Of a DNA stretch of 11,242 nt, positions 7,093 to 11,242 are shown piece by piece. The position numbers and the translations under genes were made by a program. Where the stretch lies: positions 1-11,242 of the forward strand of contig DLVV01000250.1 in NCBI GenBank assembly GCA_003445035.1. Direction: 5' to 3'. The stretch comes from Planctomycetaceae bacterium (GTDB taxonomy: Bacteria > Planctomycetota > Planctomycetia > Planctomycetales > Planctomycetaceae). Under the pieces are notes generated by a model that worked only from the letters and a program-made list of their open reading frames with translations, did not search any database and was not told the origin of the DNA. Positions within the stretch are counted from its first letter, which is position 1. Every line of letters begins with the position of its first letter.

Positions 7093-8004
7093 GGTCGTTG
7101 GAGCCGGCAGGAACTCCCTGGGCACCTTGCAGACCATCGTATAAGCGGGGTCGAACATGTTGCCCAGGTCGTATCTGACGCACTGGGCCAACAGCAGGTT
7201 GGCCCCCAGCGGGTCGAGTCCGTAGTCCTGCACCAACCACCTCAGCATCTCGGTCGTCGCGTTCTGGGTCGCTTCGTCCAACGGCCTGGCATTGCCCGCG
7301 GTGAATATCTCGTCGTCGTTTTCGCCCCGCGGCCAGCCGATTTCGTGGTCTTTGATCAAGTCGAGCGTCACTCGAACGTCCATCGAAATCTCCAGCCCCG
7401 AACCGACAATTTCGCCATCACCCTGCAGGGCGTGCCCGTCCCCCAGGAAGAACAGCCCCCCGGACTCGAAGACCGGGAAGTAGACGGTCACACCCTGACG
7501 AAAACCACGGTAGTCCATGTTCCCGCCGTGTTCGGCGGAAGTGGCCGTCGAGATGGCCTGCGTCCCCTTGGCCGCCACGCCAAAGCAGCCGATCATCGGA
7601 TCCAGCGGCAGGGTGATGTGGCCGAGTTTCGATTCGGGGGTCGTCAGCGTGGCGGTCCCCTGATCGACATCAACATCCCACTCGGCCATCCCCGCCTCGG
7701 GCAGCTCGCGGACAAAATCGGGCCGCACAACGTTGGCTGCCACGCTGGTTCCGCAGAAGGCCCAGTCGCGGTTGGGAACGATCGAGTCGAGCTTCACGAC
7801 CAGCGTGTCACCCGGCTCGGCCCCGTCGACAAAGAACGGACCCGTCTGAGGATTGCCACGAGGTGTGACCTGGTCGCGGTTGGCATCTCGGCCACGGGCA
7901 TCGACGGTCGTCGTGACGATCGAATCACCGGGCTGAACCGTCAACACCGGCTCGTGAGGCCCCAGGGTGGTGAAGTAGTGAGTCGGTGTAAACTGGTGTT
8001 CCAT
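7081..8004 (-). CDS. Acetamidase/formamidase family protein
   Basis: A 307-residue cytosolic protein with no signal peptide or membrane helix. It matches the acetamidase/formamidase family (FmdA_AmdA), whose known members hydrolyse short amides to a carboxylate and ammonia. Recognisable blocks: QPGDSIVTTTVDARG near the N terminus, TGPFFVDGAEPGDTL at 54-68, LDPMIGCFGVA at 134-144, HGGNMDYRG at 159-167, and FLGDGHALQGDGEI at 186-199. Length is in the expected range for the family (about 300-400). It lies 66 bases downstream of, and codirectional with, the PAL-like propeller gene, so it is probably co-transcribed. ATG 8004 is the natural start, directly before the conserved N-terminal strand, with only a weak GGAA upstream. 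The actual amide substrate cannot be told from the sequence. Confidence 0.9.
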   Translation of the reverse strand: MEHQFTPTHYFTTLGPHEPVLTVQPGDSIVTTTVDARGRDANRDQVTPRGNPQTGPFFVDGAEPGDTLVVKLDSIVPNRDWAFCGTSVAANVVRPDFVRELPEAGMAEWDVDVDQGTATLTTPESKLGHITLPLDPMIGCFGVAAKGTQAISTATSAEHGGNMDYRGFRQGVTVYFPVFESGGLFFLGDGHALQGDGEIVGSGLEISMDVRVTLDLIKDHEIGWPRGENDDEIFTAGNARPLDEATQNATTEMLRWLVQDYGLDPLGANLLLAQCVRYDLGNMFDPAYTMVCKVPREFLPAPTTSGD

Positions 8005-8040
8005 GGCCGAGTATTTCCGGATGGTTTTGGAGATCGATGA

Positions 8041-8066
8041 GTCAGGGGTCGTGTCGCCCCGCTGAC
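8041..8066 (-). other. Small intercistronic hairpin between PAL-like and amidase genes
   Basis: GTCAG (8041-8045) pairs with CTGAC (8062-8066), and GGG (8046-8048) pairs with CCC (8058-8060), leaving one bulged G at 8061 and a 9-base loop. It starts 4 bases after the stop of the propeller gene when read on the minus strand. No U-run follows, so it is not a standard terminator. It could tune mRNA stability or expression of the downstream amidase. Confidence 0.3.
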
Positions 8067-8070
8067 GGTC

Positions 8071-9069
8071 TCAGACGCGACGAAACTTCTGCAGCGTCGG
8101 ACAGTCGGCTTCGACCAGGCCTTTCGGAACAGCGGCCGAGGCAATCACCTCAGAGGTGTAAATGTCCCCGTTGGCATCGACCCAGATGTCGTGAGGAGCG
8201 GCAAAATCGCCCGGTTCGTACGGGTTCGCCCCGCCCCCGAATCGTGACAGCAATTCCCCCGATCGGCTGAAGATGCTGACCCGCCCGCCGGTGTCGTCGA
8301 AACGCTGGTCGTTGAGTCCCGCGTGCCATCCCAGTTCGGCGACATAGACCACGTCGTCGCCGTCAATGAACACCTCGCAGGGACGGGCCACGTCGGTCCA
8401 GGCCTCGATGAACCCCCCGTCAGCGTCGAACAGCTGGATCCGGCTGTTTTCACGATCGCAGGCAAAAACCGTCCCGTCGCTGGAAACGTCGATCCCGTGC
8501 GGCAAGTGAAATTCACCGTCACCATCACCGGGCGTCCCCCAGCTGATCTCGTACTCGCCCTCAGCCGAGAACCTGTGGACCCGACAGTTGCCGTACCCGT
8601 CGGTGATGAACAGGCGGCCGTCGGGCGCCACTGCGAGATTCGTCGGCAGGTTGAACGGACCGGCCGGCTGCCGGATCGTCAGGTAGTCCATGTTTTCGAC
8701 GCCCGTGTCACTGCCCTCACCGGCAATTCCCAGCGTCTGTTCACGACGGCCATCGGTGGTATAACGATGGATCACGTGACCGTGATCATCGGTCAGCCAG
8801 ATCCGGTCGTCGTCGGTGATCCAGATTCCGTGTGGCCGCTCGAACTGGCCCTCACCCCAACTGCCCACAAAGCTGCCGTCCGAGGAGTAGACGATGACGG
8901 GATGTTCGCTGCGATTGAAGGCGTAGAGGTTCCCAGCCGAATCGGTGGCTGCTCCGACCACCTCCCCGTAATTCCACCCCTCGGGCAACTGGTCCCACCC
9001 GGGGAGAGGTTCGTAACGGTAGTCGCCCTGTCCCACGGTGCCGGCGGTGTTTTCGTTTTCAGTCGTCAT
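8071..9069 (-). CDS. NHL-type six-bladed propeller resembling peptidyl-alpha-hydroxyglycine alpha-amidating lyase (PAL)
   Basis: A 332-residue protein without a signal peptide, built of NHL-like blades. Specific PAL-like landmarks appear in order: NRSEHPVIVY (Arg53), RPHGIWI (His80), FITDGYGNCRVHRF (Tyr159), LPHGIDV (His190), ACDRENSRIQLFD (204-216), and APHDIWV (His293). In the animal PAL domain, as I recall, three equivalent histidines bind the zinc, and a Tyr and an Arg take part in catalysis. Their apparent conservation here suggests a real lyase fold rather than a generic NHL protein. PAL cleaves peptidyl-alpha-hydroxyglycine to an amide and glyoxylate. A bacterial cytosolic version may act on a small hydroxylated amide. 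GGAGAG at 9079-9084 (minus strand) lies 9 bases before ATG 9069 and supports this start. It is the first gene of the operon with the amidase. Confidence 0.82.
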   Translation of the reverse strand: MTTENENTAGTVGQGDYRYEPLPGWDQLPEGWNYGEVVGAATDSAGNLYAFNRSEHPVIVYSSDGSFVGSWGEGQFERPHGIWITDDDRIWLTDDHGHVIHRYTTDGRREQTLGIAGEGSDTGVENMDYLTIRQPAGPFNLPTNLAVAPDGRLFITDGYGNCRVHRFSAEGEYEISWGTPGDGDGEFHLPHGIDVSSDGTVFACDRENSRIQLFDADGGFIEAWTDVARPCEVFIDGDDVVYVAELGWHAGLNDQRFDDTGGRVSIFSRSGELLSRFGGGANPYEPGDFAAPHDIWVDANGDIYTSEVIASAAVPKGLVEADCPTLQKFRRV

Positions 9070-9078
9070 CTCGATGAT

Positions 9079-9084
9079 CTCTCC
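9079..9084 (-). promoter_or_regulatory. Shine-Dalgarno GGAGAG for the PAL-like gene
   Basis: On the minus strand GGAGAG sits 9 bases before ATG 9069. It is one of the two clear Shine-Dalgarno sequences in the window and fixes the start of this gene. Confidence 0.6.
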
Positions 9085-9095
9085 AGGTGAGCAAA

Positions 9096-9123
9096 ACAGT
9101 CTGTGGTGTCAGTTGTTCGTCAA
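9096..9123 (-). promoter_or_regulatory. Candidate sigma70-type promoter for the PAL-like/amidase operon
   Basis: On the minus strand TTGACG (9123-9118) is followed after 16 bases by GACTGT (9101-9096). The -35 is close to consensus, while the -10 keeps only the key A2 and T6. It would give a 5' leader of about 20 bases containing the GGAGAG site. The geometry is consistent but the -10 is weak. Confidence 0.35.
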
Positions 9124-9143
9124 CAGCTTTTCTCGGTCGGCGA

Positions 9144-9197
9144 TCCCACCGAACCGTTCAGATCCCCCGGAATCCGGGGCGCCGGGGATCGGTGGGA
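9144..9197. repeat. Nested inverted repeats in the divergent promoter region
   Basis: Three symmetric elements share nearly the same centre. The outer arms are TCCCACCGA (9144-9152) and TCGGTGGGA (9189-9197), 9 bp perfect. The middle arms are GATCCCC (9161-9167) and GGGGATC (9184-9190), 7 bp perfect. The inner hairpin is CCCCGG-AAT-CCGGGG (9165-9179). The middle and inner arms overlap, so they would be alternative pairings. It may be an operator or an RNA switch-like leader. There is no T-run, and the location between two divergent starts argues against a terminator. Confidence 0.5.
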
Positions 9198-9378
9198 GTC
9201 GTTGCATCAACACCGGGATCCGCTCGACACCGATTGCGTGAGCGGGGGACCGACATTATCGTGAAATCATGTCGCGATGGAGACGAGATTTCCAGCAAGG
9301 TCACTGCCCCGGTCACGGACATCACTCTCCTGCCGTCCGACGAATGCCGTCGACCGAACGACAACCATCACAAGCCAC

Positions 9379-9382
9379 GGAG
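9379..9382 (+). promoter_or_regulatory. Shine-Dalgarno GGAG for the TPR/FG-GAP gene
   Basis: GGAG lies 9 bases before ATG 9392. An in-frame TAG sits immediately upstream of that ATG (9389-9391), so the gene cannot start earlier in this frame. Confidence 0.5.
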
Positions 9383-9391
9383 CACAACTAG

Positions 9392-11242
9392 ATGGCCGGC
9401 CGTTTCCGGGGACCTCTGATCGTCACTTCACTGGTGCTGGCCGGTGGCGTGCTGGTCGTGCTGATGTGTGCGGGGCTGGTCGAGCGAAAGCCGGTCCTCA
9501 GCGACGCCGACAGCGTGCTGGCCAGGGCCAAGAAGGCACTCGACCGTCGCGACTTTCGCGAAGCCGAGAAACTGGCCCGCGACGCCCTGGACAAAGGCAC
9601 GACAATCCAGGGAGGAGCCTGGATCGTCAGCGGCGAGGCCATCGTGCAACAGGGGCGATTCGAGGAGGCGGTCGAGTGTTTCCTACAGGTGGTGAAGCTG
9701 AGCAAGCAGCCGGACCGCCAGGCGATGGCCCACGCGCTGGCCGGCGATGTGCTCGCCCGACGATTGCACCGTTTGGGTGAAGCCGAAAAACACTACCGGC
9801 AGGCCCTGGAGCTGGACCCCAACCAGGACAACGCGCGACGCGGACTTATCACCCTGCTGGCCGCCGAGGGGCGACGGCAGGCGGCCGAGGAGATCCTGCT
9901 GAGCGTGATCCGTGACGCCAAGGCCACTGAACAGCATCTGTTTCTGCTGGGCAACTCAGAATGGGTCATCAACTCGCTGTCGTTCAAGACTCGCGAGGGA
10001 GAAAAGAAGGTCCAGCGTCACAAGTTCCTCGAGCAAGCCAGGCAAGCCGTCCCTGACGACCCGGTCCCGGTAATCGGGCTGGCGCGCCTGGCTGACGTCA
10101 AGAACCAGTCAGCCCGGGCCATCGAACTCCTGGAAGGCGTGTTGGCCACCGACCCCGATCAGACCGAGGCCTGGGCCATGCTCGGGCAACTGCTGGCTCG
10201 CACCGGAAACGCCCGCCGGTTTCTCGACTGGAATTCCCGTGTGCCCGAATCAGCCGAACAGGACGCACGGACCTGGTTCGCTCGAGCCACCTGGGCGAAA
10301 CACCAGGATGAGGACCGCGTGGCGGCACGCTGCCTGTGGGAATGTCTCAACCGGGACCCCAACCACCTGGCCGCCAATCTCCAGCTGGCCCAGTCCCTGG
10401 ATCGGCTTGGCCGCTCCGGCGATGCCAATCACTTCCGCCGCCGTGCCGCCGACCTCTCGGAACTGGTCACGCTACTCCGTGGCCTGGCAGGCGATCCGCG
10501 TTTCGGCGAGGCACGGACCGAGCAGCGAGTTCAGCGACTCGTCGAGTTGAATCGGCAGATGGGACGGGCCTGGGAAGCGGTGGCGTGGTCGATGTTCGTG
10601 TTGCGCAACAACCAGGACCTCCAGTGGCCCAAAAAACACCTCGAAGACCTTCGGCCCTACATCGAAAAGAAGGGCACCCCGCGAACCATCAAGCTCTTCA
10701 CCCCGCTGTCCCGTGTCGACCTCTCGGATCTTCCTGCCCCCCAGTGGACCGACGACACCACGGCCGCAAAGCCGGACACCGGCCCCGAGAAGACCGCCTT
10801 TGGTCCAATCACCTTCCGAGAAGACGCCCGGGCAACCGGACTCGACTTCCTCTACTACAGCGACGCAGCCGATCCGATCGAGAAGAGCCGATTGCCCGAG
10901 ACGATCGGGGGCGGTGTGGGAGTGATCGACTTCGACGGCGATGGTTGGCCCGATCTCTACCTGGCCCAGGGCAGCCACAAGCCGGTCGACCCGAATCAGC
11001 CGACCACGCGGCCGCTGGTGAAAGCCCCGCAAACCCCGCCGCGTGACCGTCTCTTCCGGAACACCGCCGACGGCCGGTTCGAGGATGTCACCAGCCAGGC
11101 CGGCGTGCTCCAAACGGCCTATGGACAGGGGGTGAGTGTCGGGGACGTCAACAGTGACGGTTTTGACGACATCCACGTGGCCAATGTTGGAGGCAACCGC
11201 CTGCTGATCAACAACGGCGACGGGACCTACAGCGACGAGACC
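9392..11242 (+). CDS. Membrane-anchored TPR protein with FG-GAP/VCBS (CRTAC1-type) repeats, 3' partial
   Basis: An open frame of 617 codons from ATG 9392 to the last base of the window, with no stop, so the C-terminal part is missing. The N terminus is a basic tripeptide context (MAGRFR) followed by a hydrophobic helix at ~8-30, suggesting a membrane anchor with an extracytoplasmic body. Residues ~40-400 are helical TPR units, for example AEKHYRQALELDPNQDNAR at ~131-149 and ARAIELLEGVLATDPDQTEAW. From ~470 the protein becomes a propeller: ITFREDARATGLDF, then the calcium-binding-like loop DFDGDGWPDLYLA (513-525), RFEDVTSQAGV, and DVNSDGFDD (585-593). This pattern is typical of FG-GAP/ASPIC-UnbV (CRTAC1-like) proteins, which probably bind ligands or partners at the surface. 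No enzymatic motif is seen. It may continue to a C-terminal ASPIC/UnbV domain outside the window. Confidence 0.88.
   Translation, partial: MAGRFRGPLIVTSLVLAGGVLVVLMCAGLVERKPVLSDADSVLARAKKALDRRDFREAEKLARDALDKGTTIQGGAWIVSGEAIVQQGRFEEAVECFLQVVKLSKQPDRQAMAHALAGDVLARRLHRLGEAEKHYRQALELDPNQDNARRGLITLLAAEGRRQAAEEILLSVIRDAKATEQHLFLLGNSEWVINSLSFKTREGEKKVQRHKFLEQARQAVPDDPVPVIGLARLADVKNQSARAIELLEGVLATDPDQTEAWAMLGQLLARTGNARRFLDWNSRVPESAEQDARTWFARATWAKHQDEDRVAARCLWECLNRDPNHLAANLQLAQSLDRLGRSGDANHFRRRAADLSELVTLLRGLAGDPRFGEARTEQRVQRLVELNRQMGRAWEAVAWSMFVLRNNQDLQWPKKHLEDLRPYIEKKGTPRTIKLFTPLSRVDLSDLPAPQWTDDTTAAKPDTGPEKTAFGPITFREDARATGLDFLYYSDAADPIEKSRLPETIGGGVGVIDFDGDGWPDLYLAQGSHKPVDPNQPTTRPLVKAPQTPPRDRLFRNTADGRFEDVTSQAGVLQTAYGQGVSVGDVNSDGFDDIHVANVGGNRLLINNGDGTYSDET

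Larger units (their letters stand above)
9070..9391. other. 322-base divergent intergenic region
   Basis: This gap separates the PAL-like operon (leftward) from the TPR/FG-GAP gene (rightward). Its left end holds the candidate leftward promoter and Shine-Dalgarno, the middle (9144-9197) holds nested inverted repeats, and the right end holds the candidate Shine-Dalgarno of the TPR gene. CATTAT at 9254-9259 is a possible rightward -10 but lacks a well-spaced -35. I see no credible small gene in it; short open frames there have no recognisable content. Confidence 0.6.

Noticed and set aside
9234..9259. Promoter TTGCGT - CATTAT for the TPR gene
   Set aside because: The spacer is only 14 bases and both hexamers are weak, so I do not list it as a promoter.
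9277..9780. Plus-strand open frame of 167 codons near the start of the TPR gene
   Set aside because: It is out of frame with the TPR/FG-GAP gene that continues to the window edge, and its product is Arg/Gly/Pro-rich shadow sequence.

Overview
The window is a gene-dense, GC-rich stretch of bacterial chromosome. It most resembles Planctomycetota. The reasons are protein-family inferences: a propeller/di-heme cytochrome fusion, a TMTC-like membrane protein with TPRs, several membrane-anchored SGNH proteins, and a TPR protein carrying FG-GAP (CRTAC1-type) repeats. These families are characteristically abundant together in that phylum. No RNA gene, insertion sequence, CRISPR array or phage gene was seen.

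Layout. (1) 55-1797 (+) is an exported beta-propeller protein with two CXXCH haem sites. (2) 4749-1748 (-) is a two-gene operon joined by an ATGA overlap: a TMTC/DUF1736-like polytopic protein with TPRs, then a membrane-anchored SGNH-like protein whose GDS motif reads GGS. (3) 4850-7092 (+) is a second operon, divergent from the first and also joined by ATGA, with two more membrane-anchored SGNH/GDSL-like proteins. (4) 9069-7081 (-) encodes a six-bladed propeller resembling peptidyl-alpha-hydroxyglycine amidating lyase (PAL), followed by an acetamidase/formamidase-family protein. (5) 9392-end (+) is the 5' part of a membrane-anchored TPR/FG-GAP protein that runs off the window.

How the genes may work together. 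The four genes of regions 2 and 3 share a 100-base divergent promoter region with a perfect 7-bp dyad. They look like a cell-envelope module: a GT-C-like membrane enzyme plus three extracytoplasmic SGNH esterase/acyltransferase-like proteins, which suggests assembly and O-acyl editing of a surface glycan or glycoprotein. The PAL-like/amidase pair suggests a separate C-N chemistry: N-dealkylation of a hydroxylated amide, followed by hydrolysis of the released amide. Both functions are inferred from family membership and gene order, not demonstrated.

The two convergent gene ends overlap (50 and 12 bases) and leave no room for ordinary terminators. Two intergenic regions hold clear dyads. Four G/C homopolymers of 7-8 bases fall in the envelope genes, and one of them sits where slippage would fuse the two tandem SGNH genes.
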